From Symbiodinium natans (lineage: Eukaryota; Sar; Dinophyceae; Suessiales; Symbiodiniaceae): a DNA stretch of 64,000 nt. Both the position numbers and the translations under genes were made by a program. The stretch lies in assembly GCA_905221605.1 (NCBI GenBank), contig CAJNDS010000075.1, positions 89,501 to 153,500 on the forward strand, written 5' to 3'. The notes below the pieces were generated by a model. It searched no databases and was not told the origin of the DNA. It worked only from the letters and a program-made list of their open reading frames with translations. This document shows positions 12,001 through 23,080 of this stretch, piece after piece. Positions within the stretch are counted from its first letter, which is position 1. The number at the start of each line of letters is the position of its first letter.

Positions 12001-15000
12001 TACGTCTCGTGAGACGAGTTTCATGCAGGAAAACTTGCTGAACCACCTGTGAGAATGTCGTTTGAATCAATGTCTGGGAGTAAGGCGGCGTCAGAGCTCC
12101 AGTCCTCTCCAGAAGAACGAATACATGAGCGAAAAGAGGATACAGATCTTCACCTGTAGCCAGCACCCAGCAGTAGCATGTTAAACTGCCACTCCCTCTT
12201 TGGGGTGGAATGTGGTCGCCCATGGTCGCCCATGCCGCCTCGGCCCGTCTCTGTGGGAGACGCCTGTGCGTCTGCGCAGCCACATTTCGCGCAGAAACGG
12301 AAGAACGAAGCCTACACTTAGGCAAGTTTATGGTTTAGGGCGATTGATGAGGGCCGTCAGAGCTGAAAAGTGCCAAGGTGGAGCCCTTGGACAACGCGGG
12401 CGAGCGCATCCTCATGAAATGGAGGCGAACCTGATTCTGGAGTTCATGGCTTTGGGGTTCCTAAGAAGTTCCCTTTGCAGTGCAACCCCCCTCATGCGTG
12501 GGCGGGAAAAGGGAGGGGTCTTGCCATGCGAGCTTCACCTCCAGATTATTTCTTCAAATCCAGGGCTTTCTGGAAATATCCGCTCTCGTAATGGAAGCTC
12601 CGCTGACCAGTGGGATGGGGCCTTTTTTTTGTCTTGATGTCGGGGGGTTGCTAAGCAGATCCTTAGATTGGGGGTTTGGGGTTTGGGGGTTCGGTGGTCA
12701 GCAGTGCAGCATCAAAGCGGGCCGCTTCGGGTTAATGCTTTGATGCCCGCGACTCGAAGCCGCAAGCTGCACTCAGGCTGCCACTGGCAGAGGTGGGCGG
12801 CTTTTGCTGAGTCCCTGTCCGATCTAGACAATGGTCAAGTGCACTCTTACTAGCTATGTGCTCTGCAGACTTGCATTCTGCAGAGGAATTCCATGCGAGT
12901 GCTACTAGTGGTGCATGTATCTGCAAACTCATTATCACATAACACAATGCCGAAACGAAACGTGTGAAATACATTTTAGACAGCAATGAAGGCAACAGAA
13001 GTCTCGTTCGGTACACAAACGATACGAAACTGAAGCTCGAACCAGGTTTTGGATGTTTGGGATTTTTAACGTATACAATTGTGTAAGCGTGTAAAGGTGT
13101 GTGTGTGTGCAGATGAGAAATGTAAGATAAACATATCTTTGGAGCGACGGCACTGGTCGAGAAGAACGAGGAGATCTCGGGTGTGTGTGTGTGGTCAAGT
13201 TGGACATACTGAAATTCAAAATGTCAATCGACCACCGTGGGGAGCACGTAAATTAGAAACATATTTTGAATGTGTACAGACGCAGTACTCAATTCTCAAG
13301 CTCCCTGTCAAGTGCCAGCAGGTAGTGCCCTGTTTTTTGAGTTTACTACACGCTGCTTGCTGCATGGGTGCAAGACAAATGAGAGAAGGCATCGTGTCTC
13401 TCAGCTGATGTGCTCTGCTGCCGGCAAGGTCATCACTGACTTCTTCGACAAGCTCCAGGTGGGACTGGAATCCGCTTCGCACATCCTCCAGAGCCCCTCC
13501 AGAGCCTGCGAGCCCCTCACCGTGCAGCAGACACGGCGGCTGAAACCAGCCGCCGGAAGATCCAGGAGCTATCTATATGGCCTATGCTTAATTGCGTTCT
13601 CTAAACCTCCCAAGTCGGTGTGCCCAGAGGCCCTTAGCCATGGCTTTGCCAGTTTCGACTACCAGCCCGCGGGCTTCCAGCCGGCATGGCACTCAACGCG
13701 AAGCCAAGCATCCCAGTTCTGCTGCGTTTTTTTTGCTACATTGGTGGATGCCGGTCACTTCTTCGAGGTCTCATGGAGGTTGTTTGGGGTATACCACCCG
13801 ACCACCTCACCTTTTGCAGACAACAATGCTTGTAACTGGCGAGTGACTTCTCATATTCCACCAAGACTGCACACCGCTGCATGTGCCGAGGTTGACCTGG
13901 TGAAGGCTCGGTTTCATGTGCCAGATGTTTAGGACTCAAGTGGGGCTTGAGGATTTAGGGCCTTTTAGGTTTATGGCTGTAGGGTTGCAGGTGTAGGGAC
14001 AGTGAGATGTCCATGCCTCGGACGTAGGATGGCTGCTGGTGGCTGCTTCTCAGAACGGTGTAGGCTCCCTGAGCCGGTTTACTCTACTTTGGGCTTGAGC
14101 CTCCGGTTGGCCTGATGCCTTTTTGATCTCCACTTGCCATCTCCAATCTACAACCTCCCAAATCCCATCAACTCGAAGCCTCAGCCTCTTCTTCAATGCG
14201 TCAATCCATGAACATTCCGGGCCCGAATCCCAACCCAAACCCCCTCAACCCACCCAAAAATCTGACCCCAACAAAAGCTGAAAAGAAGCTGGAAGGTGGG
14301 TGTACGGCTCAACAACGAGCAAGTCGATGCCTTGAGCTTCTTTGCCTTGCGATCTCGTGCTCCGGAGGCGCGGTTTGGGTTTCGTTGGGTTTGATTGCGT
14401 TTCAGGGTTGGGAATCCGAGAGTGTGTATAGATCCTCTAGGATCTGAGAAGGATGCGGGCACTAGGGTTTCAGGTTGAGGGTTCAGACGGGTTCAGATTT
14501 GGTGCTGAAGCGGTGAAGAGGAGCCAAAATTCAACACTCATGACTGGGAGTATCTTTTTGGCGTATGAAGTTCTGAAACCAAAGTCTTCCTTGTCCATCG
14601 CTCATTGACTGCTGGGGCTTGTGAGTCGTTCGCCTCCAGCATGCCAGGTGTCCCGAAAGTACCTGGAGAAGCTGGAGAAAGTCATCCCTGCGCAGCCCGG
14701 CTACGATTTGCAGAGATGGGGGGGGCACCTCACATCGAATGTCGCTTTTTTTTTGCTGGAGCTCAGCAGATTGCCGCGTGGGACATGTGATGGCATGTCT
14801 CATTCTAACCCTGTCTGACCCAGTGGCAAGCTGTCCAGGTCCAATTAAGACATCAAAGGCCCACAGCCCCGGTAGGCAGCTCTTCGACATCGGTATCCAG
14901 GCCGTCGTGGGCGGAAAGGTGGTGGCGAAGGCCGGACCGTGGGCATGATTTCGGATTGAGGCTTTTAAGGAAGCAACGCGTCTTCTGTGATGAGCACTCT

Positions 15001-15864
15001 ATGTTGATGGGCCGATAGCTGCGCGCAGCAGCATCAGCCAACAGTTGCTCTGAGTTCGGAATTTCTGGTTGGTGGATTCCGCTCTTTCAGCATTCGTCCT
15101 CGTCAAGTGCCCGAAGCCGTAAATGTTGGCACACTGAAGGTTTCTTAAGCCCCGCCCCTGCCAGGTCCGGATCAAGGCGCTCAGAAAGGTCGGGCTCGGT
15201 GGGTGGTGCCCGAATTCGGAGAATCCACGCGCTTGAAGGGTCTTCCGGATGCAAAGTTGCCAAACCTTCAACAGAGACCCTGCAGATGTTCCCGCGAAAC
15301 ACCTGAAGCTGTGGAAACTCTCAGCGAAGTCTGAACAGTCCGAATGCCCGAAGGACGTTGTGGCACAGAAGATCTTGAGCCACGGCCACAGCGGAGATCC
15401 TTCGCGGAAGGCAAAGCTCTTGGAGAGGCGGCAGGGGGGGCCAGGAGCAGATGAGAAAAGCCCCTTGATCAATAATCTCAGAGGACCAACCACTTGGGAT
15501 GTTCCCCTGTATACTAACAGTCCTTGATAAGGTTTCTAGTACCCCCCATGATATTCCCCTTCAAGGACCGTTAGTATGAGGGGAACTACTCCTACAAGGA
15601 GTGCTGAGTCCTAACCCCTCCACATGTGCAGCTCCAATTTTGGCAAAGCCTGAGCAGGCCTGGCGCACGTGTGGGGTGCAGGTGTCCGGCCATCCTATGC
15701 CCAGCGTCCCGTTCAGGCAGAAGGAAGGCAAAAAGCGGCTTCGCGAGATTGCCAAAGTCCAAGTGCCTCCCGAGGCCTGGAAGCCTAGGAAATTTCGGCT
15801 GGAGCCCTGCAAACCCTCAACCCGTCAAACCCAAATCCTTAGCAGTAGAGTAGGTAACCTTTAA
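49..15864 (+). CDS. GUF1: Translation factor GUF1/LepA (EF4), 5' partial, 24 exons
   Basis: GUF1/LepA is a ribosome-bound GTPase of mitochondria or plastids that back-translocates or remobilises stalled ribosomes. Exons found by matching the family order: 49-114, 472-513, 1102-~1161, ~1862-1888, 2107-2225, 3949-4034, 4603-4634, 4924-5000, 5162-5230, 5419-5459, 8098-8149, 9187-9251, 9379-~9441, 10649-10708, 12378-12424, 12777-12792, 13429-13458, 13630-13683, 13891-~13926, 14296-14367, 14648-14694, 14876-~14930, 15339-15430, 15717-15864. Diagnostic peptides in order: STEEVLE/AIIHKVPPPRG, LLFDAYYDG, DGELKKGSKI, DSLRSGQIGFIVVGAKD, FRVGETV, GFKKAHPMVYAGIFPE, LLLTDASVE, GAGFR/CGFLGLLHLDVF, DVLATSPTVPYHLKL, LCLDRRGE, LPLAE, VITDFFDKLQ, HGFASFDYQPAGF, NNEQVDALSFF, KLEKVIPAQ, QLFDIGIQAVVGGKVVAK, RKAKLLERR/QKEGKKRL. 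Reading phase is kept across every resolved junction. The N-terminal GTPase motifs lie left of the window. Donors after exons 3, 4, 13, 19 and 22 are uncertain. The tail after PPEAW resembles intron text, so the true stop could differ from 15862-15864. A separate channel gene sits in the intron 5460-8097. Confidence 0.5.
303..441. repeat. Telomere-like C-rich heptamer array at the 3' end of a GUF1 intron
   Basis: Head-to-tail AAACCCC units, then AAACCCT units, close to the acceptor of the intron before GUF1 exon 472-513. CCCTAAA is the C-strand of the plant-type telomere repeat, but here it is interstitial and inside an intron. It faces an opposite-orientation array after the exon. Confidence 0.5.
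529..570. repeat. Telomere-like G-rich heptamer array at the 5' end of a GUF1 intron
   Basis: Five to six TTTAGGG units begin about 15 bases after the donor of GUF1 exon 472-513. Together with the CCCTAAA array upstream they form an inverted repeat around a 42-nt exon. Confidence 0.5.
2958..3520. repeat. Inverted array of degenerate ~20-nt units inside a GUF1 intron
   Basis: The left arm (about 2958-3100) repeats gattcaggaa(a/g)c-like words every 15-25 bases. The right arm (about 3203-3520) repeats the reverse-complement type, gtttcccgaatc and gaatccg. They are separated by about 100 bases and lie in the GUF1 intron 2226-3948. No protein is encoded. This may be the terminal structure of an intron-borne element; I do not recognise the family. 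Confidence 0.5.
5650..7613 (+). CDS. Cys-loop pentameric ligand-gated ion channel, nested in a GUF1 intron
   Basis: One subunit of a pentameric ligand-gated channel at a cell membrane. The main exon is open from 5799 and runs to a stop at 7611-7613; the first Met inside it is at 5847. Upstream, ATG 5650 opens a peptide that looks like a signal sequence (MKRCAILTCLLLQSCNAG). Joining 5650-5748 to 5820 (GT donor 5749, AG acceptor 5818-5819, 71-nt intron) keeps phase and restores the family's EGYQKSMPPN stretch; this join is inference. Counted from Met 5847: ligand-domain strands with LWGPKIYIYNA (69-79); the hallmark Cys-loop, C111 and C125 with exactly 13 residues between and the MPYDSHGC signature; TM1 about 210-232 after RRPGY; pore-lining TM2 about 239-260 beginning PAR; TM3 about 268-297 after KLP; a long charged cytoplasmic loop about 300-530; TM4 about 545-570 just before the end. 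The ligand and ion selectivity cannot be told. GUF1 exons lie on both sides (5419-5459 and 8098-8149). No spliced-leader relic was seen upstream. Confidence 0.5.
7741..7855. repeat. Telomere-like repeats plus short hairpin downstream of the channel gene
   Basis: Degenerate CCCTAAA units (7741-7785) are followed by an inverted repeat of about 19 bp, with arms 7804-7823 and 7837-7855 (aaacccccctaagacctt against its near reverse complement). This marks the return of typical intron sequence after the telomere-word-free channel gene. Confidence 0.5.
15501..15586. repeat. Hairpin element in the last GUF1 intron
   Basis: Arms 15501-15527 and about 15561-15586 are imperfect inverted repeats (gttcccct..tactaac.gtccttga) inside the GUF1 intron 15431-15716. 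It is MITE-like in form, with no coding capacity. Confidence 0.5.
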
Positions 15865-17408
15865 CCTTCTTGGGGTCGTCCAATACCTATAAAATCCCAA
15901 AGGTTAACTTTGAATTCCCCCAGGTTACTGGACAACTAAGAATCTCGTTCCTAAACTTCCTAAGTCCTAGATCCTACAGCGGATTTAGAGTTTTTAGGTG
16001 GTCTTCTAGCTGTGGCTGCCCTGCAGAGCAGACTACCTATGGCTTGGGGGTCGGGGATCCTTTTTGTTAAAGGTTTAGGTCCAGTTTCGGTATGGAGTCC
16101 AGGGTTCAGGGTTTGCGAGTGGCCCTGCTCCTCTGCCACGATTCTCCATGTTTTCGTGAGGCCTTCGTGGCGATGGTCAAGATGTGACCGATCCGACCAC
16201 TGCGTTCCCCCGCAAAATCAGAGCTTCGGCTTCGGATTCGCGAGATCTTGGCGCTTACATGGCAACTCCTTGCAGCACCCGTGAATATTTCTCTCAATGA
16301 ATCTTAGCGGCTAGGATGTCTGACTTGAGGCGCACGTCCAGCGTAAAGAGCTGTCCCAAGCATCGCAACTACCAGGCTTTTGAACTCTCAGCAGGTGCCA
16401 AATATCGGATAATATCGCGGTCTCCCCATTTCGTAGACCTCTGTTCCGTGTCGCGAAACTTGGGGCAAAATGGCGAAGATAATGATGCTCGTGTTGAAGG
16501 CTGGACTGAGGAACCGTGCCGGAGTGCCGCCAAAACATCCCAGCGCACATTTCGGTTTTGTCCTCTTTGGAGTGCTCTTCGAACTCTGATCAGTAGGGAG
16601 AGATTTGAGCGAAATACTGCCTCAAGCAGAGTTGGCCCTTCTTCCGCAGGAACAGCAAACTCGACACGCCGACCTCCAAGCACCAACAAAAGCTCAGGAA
16701 ACCCAAGCCATCCAATGCCAGAAGCCCTCTCAATCCGATCCCTACCCCAAGCTACACTGAACCCTCCCCATGCCGCGACCCGGGCGATGCTGGGGGTGCC
16801 GAGCTGGTGAATCATAGGCCTGGCCAAAGTGACGCGAACATACATTTCGATTCCAGGTTTTGGCGCTTGGGGGTTTAGGGTGCAAGGTTTGGGTTTGTGT
16901 GGGGTTGGGTCTTTTGAGGGCTTTCGGGTTTTGGATGTGGGGGTGCAGGGGCTTAAGGTTTAAGGGTTTCAGGGATTTGGGAATAGAGGTGTGGCGCCTT
17001 TTCGGCATCCAGAGCTTTGGGACGCTTAGCGCGTTAGGGTTTGGGACTTGGGTTGGGATTCCGAGGAAGGACCACGATTCAAACCACGTTGCCCTCTGAG
17101 AAATCCCTACGCAATCCAGCCCTTCCCTACCCTCAAAGAGGGTTCAGGAGTCCACAGTCGTTTGGATGTTGACCCGGCGCCCTTCACAGCTCGAAACCTT
17201 GGAGCCTCCACAAAAAGAACCCCAAATACCGGCAGAGCCCCTAATCTTTGAGCATCCTTTCCACACCCCGCTGCTCGCTCCCCAAGCCCCAAAGCTCCCA
17301 AACCCTGATAGCTCTGCAGCAAACCCCCCCCCCCCCCAACACCGTAAACCTAACAATCTCCCCCAGCGATAAAACCTCAAACCTGATATCCCTGAAAGCC
17401 CTAACCCC
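15865..17408. other. Intergenic or intronic stretch with telomere-like words
   Basis: No convincing exon. From about 16861 to 16980 the sequence is rich in G-type words (gggtttaggg, tttgggtt). From 17200 to 17408 it is rich in C-type words (ccccaagccccaaa, ccctaacccc). That is the usual 5' and 3' pattern of introns in this window, so the SUI1-like gene may have a further upstream exon near 16,860 that I could not identify. Confidence 0.5.
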
Positions 17409-18325
17409 ATGGCAAAGCTCGGGGGCCTCCCGCCCTGCGGCTTCGCGGTCTTGGCGGACAAGGGCGGCCAGCCGCCGCTGCTCGTCGAGCGCCGGGCGAA
17501 AGGCAAGCGGGTGACCGCGCCTCGGATCCACAGAGGGCGGAAGTCTGGGGCGTTCAGGGCTTTTTTGGGGTTTAGGGTTGAATGAGGATTCCTTTGGGGC
17601 GAGTTTGGGGTTCACCATCTTGGGATCGACAGAAGGTTGTCCTTCGCTCTGCGAAGATGAGTACTTGCTTTGCAAGTGGAAGCAACGTGAACGTAGCCCA
17701 CTTAAGTTACACAAGCGCTAAGAGTCCGCCTGATGTCTGGTGTGAGCGATGTAGTTTCAGTGCAATCGCTTCCTCACTGTCACCTCTCACTACCCTCGAC
17801 TCCCATGAGCTGAGTCATCCTCGACTGCGAGAGCGCAAGGGCCATAGCAACTCCCCGAACACTTGGCCGTTCGCTCGTGCTCCCTTTGAACATCGGGGAC
17901 CCTGAATCCTCAACCCATCTCAACCCAAAACCTGACTCGCGAGGTAATCAGCGGCGTGCGGGGCAATGCCAGAGCCCTCTGTACAGCACTGACAACGCTG
18001 CTGGGTGTCGGCGGAACCGTGCACGCGAAGGGCAACCTGGCGGACGTCGAAGTGCAGGGGGAGCAGGTGGGGGGTTTTTTCGGTTTAACGCAGAGCCGCC
18101 TAGTTTTGTGGCTTTTACTTTATTGTCCCTTGACAAACTTAAAGCCCCGAACCCTTTCCTCGCGTACCCTCAAGACGGCAGAAACCTGCAAAAGATTGAG
18201 CTTTCTGGTTCTGACAGGTGGAGCGTGTCGCACAGGCCCTCACTCAGCTCGGCTGTCTGCGAGGTCCCACCGGAGCGAAAGCCCCAGCGCCCGCCACCGT
18301 GGTGGAACGGAGCTGCGGCTACTGA
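17409..18325 (+). CDS. SUI1/eIF1-like (YciH/DENR-type) translation initiation protein, 3 exons
   Basis: Exons 17409-17510, 17944-18066 and 18218-18325 join in phase 0 at two GT donors and two AG|G acceptors to give a 110-residue protein, close to the length of bacterial YciH. SUI1 signatures appear in order: PPLLVERRAKGKR (basic first strand), VISGVRGNARALCTALTTLL, GVGGTVHAKGNLADVEVQGE (the family's GCGG-V....EIQGD segment), then VERVAQALTQLGC helix. SUI1 domains bind near the ribosomal P site and help start-codon selection. Upstream context looks intronic and the frame is open a little before ATG 17409, so this could be the C-terminal part of a larger protein such as eIF2D or DENR. The domain call is strong; the exact member is not settled. 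A 19-residue tail after the domain ends at TGA 18323. Confidence 0.5.
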
Positions 18326-18870
18326 ACCTCCTGAGTTGGCAACCTTTGAACGGACTTAGAATGGATCTTTGAACTCTTAAACCCTGAAACCCGAAGCCCA
18401 AAGCCCTGAGCCCGGACCCTGCCGGACACCCCAATCCTGAGGCTACGATGCCTTCCTGAAGGAAGAGGGAGGGCGGAAGGAGCGGAAGGAGCGCCATCGG
18501 ACAGGACAGCGGTGGTGAAGACGAGAGTTTAAGTGGGTTTAGCGTGTGTGGACAAGATGGCTTTACTGCTACGGTGGACGGGTCGGGTTTCCAGTCCAAC
18601 TGATTGTTTTCAGCAACTTCAGTGAACTTTAAATCCCTCGATCGACAGGAATCCCCATCTCCCTCAACGCTACGCCTTAAACAAAAACCTTCAACCCCCG
18701 AACACCGTGCGACCCTCGCCCACCCTCCCGCCCACACGCTGTCCACCCCCCGGGGTGGTGCCAAGCTTTCCCAAGGTAAGCAGGGCATAGCCCGGCATAG
18801 CGGCAGTGGGGAAAACTACCAAGTCCCTGCCACCTTTCATTTCTCAATCACCATGTAATCCAAGACGTGC

Positions 18871-18919
18871 AGTCCGGGGCGTCCCATCTTTATATGGATG
18901 AAACGGGACGCCCCGGACT
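18871..18919. repeat. Perfect 15-bp inverted repeat (GC-rich hairpin)
   Basis: agtccggggcgtccc at 18871-18885 is exactly complementary to 18905-18919, with a 19-nt loop. It lies in non-coding sequence after the SUI1 gene. It could be an RNA hairpin or a small non-autonomous element. Confidence 0.5.
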
Positions 18920-19667
18920 CCGCCAACAGACAGTGGTATTGCATCCACTTTCAAGACGTTGTTGATGTTGTTGGAACGGAAAACCCTGACTCCACCAGGG
19001 TGAAAGTGAAGTTTGTGTTTGTCGAGGTCTGCACCGGAACTTAGAAGCCATTGGCCTCGTAGGTCAAAGTTTCGTATTTGCTTCTGAGAAAAGGGCTACG
19101 AACGGGGAAGAGATTGAAGAAGTGGCATGCAACGGTGAACGTTGTTATTCTTCGCTCCAGTTGTGTAGACGGCATCCCTAGTGCTGTCTGTATGCAGCTG
19201 GTGAATATCATCTAAGTCGCTCAGGCACCCTGTTGTCGTGCATCACTTTGGTAGAAGGAAGTGCTGCTCTCTGCTTTTGCATCGAGACACACACAATAGG
19301 CACCATAAATTGCATCTGATTCGGGCATCAAAATCACGACATCCGCTTCGTTTTGTTGCTTTGCTGCAAGGCGCTTCTTTTGCGTGACTTGCTCACTTGT
19401 GCGGAGCAGAGTCCTCCAACTGAAAAGTCCAAAAAACTGTCTGCTGCTTTCCGCACAAAGTCTCGGTATTTCTTTTGGGCTTTGTTGCGTGAAGCTGATT
19501 CTACAGACCTTGCTCGAAAAGCCCAGTCGTGGCTGCTTGCAGTCCTGACCCCCGATCTCCCGTGGGTGGGCATAGGCATAAGCAGAACTGCCAGCCGTGA
19601 AGATGCACAACAGTAAATGCCTTCTTAGCGCGGTGAAAAGACAATTTCCATCATACTCCGATAGCAG

Positions 19668-22600
19668 GAGCCGCCCTGGAGCCTGCGGAGCCCCCGGAAG
19701 ATGCCCCCTGCCGCGCGTGGCACGGGCCACTCGGGGACCCAATGGAGCTAGGTTGAGGGAAGTTGACGGATGCTGAAGGCTTTTGAGGACGTCTTTTAGG
19801 GCTTTGTGTTTTTGGAGTTTGAGCGTTTGCGGTGTTGGGGGTTCGAGGCTTTTCGGGCTTGGGCTTTGGGGGTTGAGAGGGTCTGGGACTGGTGTGATTC
19901 TACAACTGTCTCCAGTTGTTTGGTTGAGGGGTCCGAGCTGCAACAGCAAAAGTCGATCTTGAGGGCAGTTGGCATTGGAGGATCACCCCAGTGCTGCATT
20001 CGGGGTCACTTCGCGTCGAAAGCTCTCTGTGATCTCGTTTTGTTTTTGCTTCAAGTTGAACTGAAAGCACCCTAGGACCTTAAAAGCCCGGCCCAAACCC
20101 GAATGAGGTACTGGATCTACTGCTCCGGCCACTGCGATCGGGCGCCTTCCTCTTTCGACGTCTGGGACTTGGAGTCCCTGGACCCCTTCGTGGAGTGCGA
20201 CCGGCCGCTGGGATTTTGGTTCAGCTTTACAGCGCCAGCTGCCCAGTGGGCAGGTCTCTGAGAGTGTCTTGGAGAAGGGCCCGAAGCTCCCAACCCTGAA
20301 ACCTCCGAAGCTGAATTTTTGAGGTTCTGGGACCCCAAACATCCCTAAGCCTTAGCCCGAAGCTCTCCCAGTGCAAGACAAAGAGCCTCCAGCCAGAACC
20401 CTGTGCTTTGAAATGCCACGAGGTTTGTTGTGACCGGATCTGCACGGGCCGCAGGCGGCGCAAAGATCTTGAGCGGCTTGCGGCTCGTTTCTTTTTAAGG
20501 CTGTTGAAGCTGTTTAGGGTTCAGGACTTCAGGTGGTTTCAGACAGGGTTTCAGGTGTGCCTAGAGTGTCAACCCTCGATCCTACTCACACGATCGAAAG
20601 AGTCATCCAGGCAACGCCTTGGGATGGCGGCTGAAGTGGGGGTTGCCGTCCTCTCCTACCGTGAGGACGGGGGGAGTAGGAGGTGTGCAGCAAGGCCTTT
20701 CTTGCCGACTTTCGGGCTTCAGGGCTTCGTAGGGTTGTAGCGCTCTAGGTTTTTGCATTGAAAGGGCTTCGTGTGCTTTCTGTCACGATAGAGGCGGGCG
20801 CCTTTGTTGTTTTTTGTCATAGCCCCCAGTGTGCACCTCATAGAGATCTCATCGGTAAGGTGCAACGCACATGTATGTGGCTGTCACCCTCCACCGTAAC
20901 TGTAAGCCCTGAAGAAGCTCCAAGCCCAAAACCCTCCTGTGAGGAGTTGGCCCAGGATGCAGCCTGGCAGCCTTGACACCAGCATCGGTGCCTTTCATCT
21001 CCCCCTCCCCCCTCCCCTCCCTCTCAGTCGGACCCATAGTGCAGTCACCCCAAATGCACTCAAAGAGTCTTAAGCCCGAAACAGCTCAATTCCTAAGCCT
21101 CAAACAGTTTCAAACCCTGAGCCCTCCACTCACAGCAGCACCCAGCAACCCGAAACCAGAGACCTGAGGCAGCACGCCGGGTGGCTCCGAAAGCGTCCTT
21201 TTGCGCGCAAGCCGTGTCAGCGGAGCTCCAGGAGAGGTAGCTTTGGGGTTCAAAGCCTCGGGTTTCTAGGATTTTGGAATGCCAGAGTTTCTAGGACCTA
21301 TTTCCCTTGTTAAGTTACCCTGGAACCAAAAGGCACCGTCTTTTTTCTGGGACCTAGGTTTAGTGCCTTAGGCTTGTTGGCAGTGAACCAGGAGAGGGAG
21401 CTGCTCGTTTGCTCCACGTGCGGGGCCTCTTTTACTATGCGTCGGACGCTGCAGTGGCCTGGCTCTTGTCCGAATGCTCACGTTTACATGCTTACACACG
21501 TACTTGGGGGAATTACGGCCCCTTTTCGGAGACTCGTACATAATGAATACGGAGCCTTACATTTCGGGTACCCCACCTTCCCCTCGGTTTAGGGCATAGG
21601 ATTTGTAGGGTTTCTAGAGTTTTGGGGCTTAGGGTTTAGAGCTTGACATTCTTGGGGGGCCAGCCAGGCTTCACATGCGTCAGCACCAGCGAGAAGTGCC
21701 AGAGGCCTGGACAGAGACTGGCCCGCAGGCTCTCGCCTCGGACGACTGGAGGCGCGACTCCTACATCGACAAGGCACGAGAGGAGGTGCGGCGTGCCAAC
21801 ATCGTGCACGGGTCTCGTGCGCATCTGATCAGCCCAATAGAGCCTAATCAGACCTTCGTTCGTGTGTGTGTGTGTGTGTGCAATTTCCGCACCATGACGT
21901 TAAACTACTGCTGTACGAAGTACGAGGCTGTTGTCAGTATGCAGAAGACTTTGTGTCACTATGGAGGGGGGGGGATTACGATTTTCTGGATCGTGCTGCC
22001 TAACAACGGCCATCTGGATTTGCAGTGAAGCGGTCAGGACGCCTGACCGCGTGCCTGCTAGTCAAGCAAGCTACGGTGCATCATCTTTTTCGAAAGACGC
22101 TGCTCCACGACCAGAGAGCAAGATCAGAGTTGCCGTCGCAGATCTGTTCCAATCCAAGATTTGTTGCAGTCCCAGATTCGTCGTTCCCAGGTACGTTACA
22201 GATGAGGAAGGATTATATAAGATTATGATCTTTCGATGGAAAATGGGATGCGACGATGATATGATATTAGGATGAAGGAAAGAAGAAATCTAGAATATAC
22301 CTTCTGTATTTCTTAAGAAATTGAAAAGCATGTTATTTAGCTTAAATTTATTTTAGTACATACAAATATCTGATTGGCTAAAAAAATCAGAAATAATCTA
22401 TATAATGACAAAGTGACGAGATATTCTCCAACTCTTTAAGTTAGAAAATATTGCCATGAAACGGCTATTTATCATATCATGGCGCAATACATTCTGTTCC
22501 ATATAGCTAATGGACTTCAAAAGTTCCATTATTAGATCTCTAAAAACTCTGTTTTCTGGCTTGTGCTCGTTCATGGCCCTAGGCTTGCACTACCTTTCCA

Positions 22601-23080
22601 GGTCACCGATGATCCTATCCCAACAGAGCCTGCATGCACGCTGCTGCGCACTCAATGTGCTTTGTGTAAACAATCCTTGTGCGACGGACGAGCCATGAAA
22701 AAGCACTATCGTAGGAGCCATGCGACCTTGTCGGTAGTCAGTATCATTCCATGTACTATCCTTCTGGCTTTACAAGTGTAAGTGTAAGTCGTAAGTGTAA
22801 CTTTAAGTGTAAGTGCAAGTGCAAGTGTAAGTGCAAGTGCAAGTGCAAGTGTGTAAAAGTGTGTGTGTGTGTGTGTGTGTCTGGTGTGTCGCTGTGTGTC
22901 ACTGTGTGTCACTCTGTGTGTGTGTGTGTGAGTGAATGAGTGAGTGTGTGCGCCTTTGCTTTGGTCATCGATGGCCAGGTGGATTTCGTCACTGCCAAAG
23001 TGCAGCCAGAAGACCTGCTCAACAAGGAAGACTGGGATTCACCCGAAGCGGCGCAGTACGTGGCTTCTGGAGTGTTGTTG
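19668..23080 (+). CDS. Exon-like islands, including a C2H2 zinc finger; gene not recognised
   Basis: Four or more islands read like protein while their surroundings do not. About 19668-19745 (EPPEDAPCRAWHGPLGDP); about 20106-20213 (YWIYCSGHCDRAPSSF, VECDRPL); about 21380-21480 (RELLVCSTCGASFTM, one CxxC pair); about 22600-22735, with a C2H2 finger CALCKQSL, then KKHYRRSH (C-x2-C-x12-H-x4-H); about 22950-23075 (VDFVTAKVQPEDLLNKED). Flanking AG acceptors followed by G are present for several. Whether they belong to one gene, or to the zinc-finger gene that follows at 24.2 kb, cannot be settled by eye. The C2H2 island sits next to an AT-rich patch and could instead be a retroelement remnant. Boundaries are approximate. 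Confidence 0.5.
22261..22560. other. AT-rich patch
   Basis: Base composition drops sharply to mostly A and T relative to the GC-rich surroundings, with no open frame of note. This may be inserted DNA. Confidence 0.5.
22775..22935. repeat. Compound microsatellite (aagtgtaagtgc and gt)
   Basis: Hexamer units aagtgt/aagtgc merge into a (gt)n run and then gtgtgtcact units. No coding signal. Confidence 0.5.

Noticed and set aside
19221..19949. 242-residue minus-strand ORF
   Set aside because: Its N-terminal half translates telomere-like intron words (TLKLQKHK, SPKSLEPPTPQ), and a + strand exon-like island overlaps it. No domain is visible.
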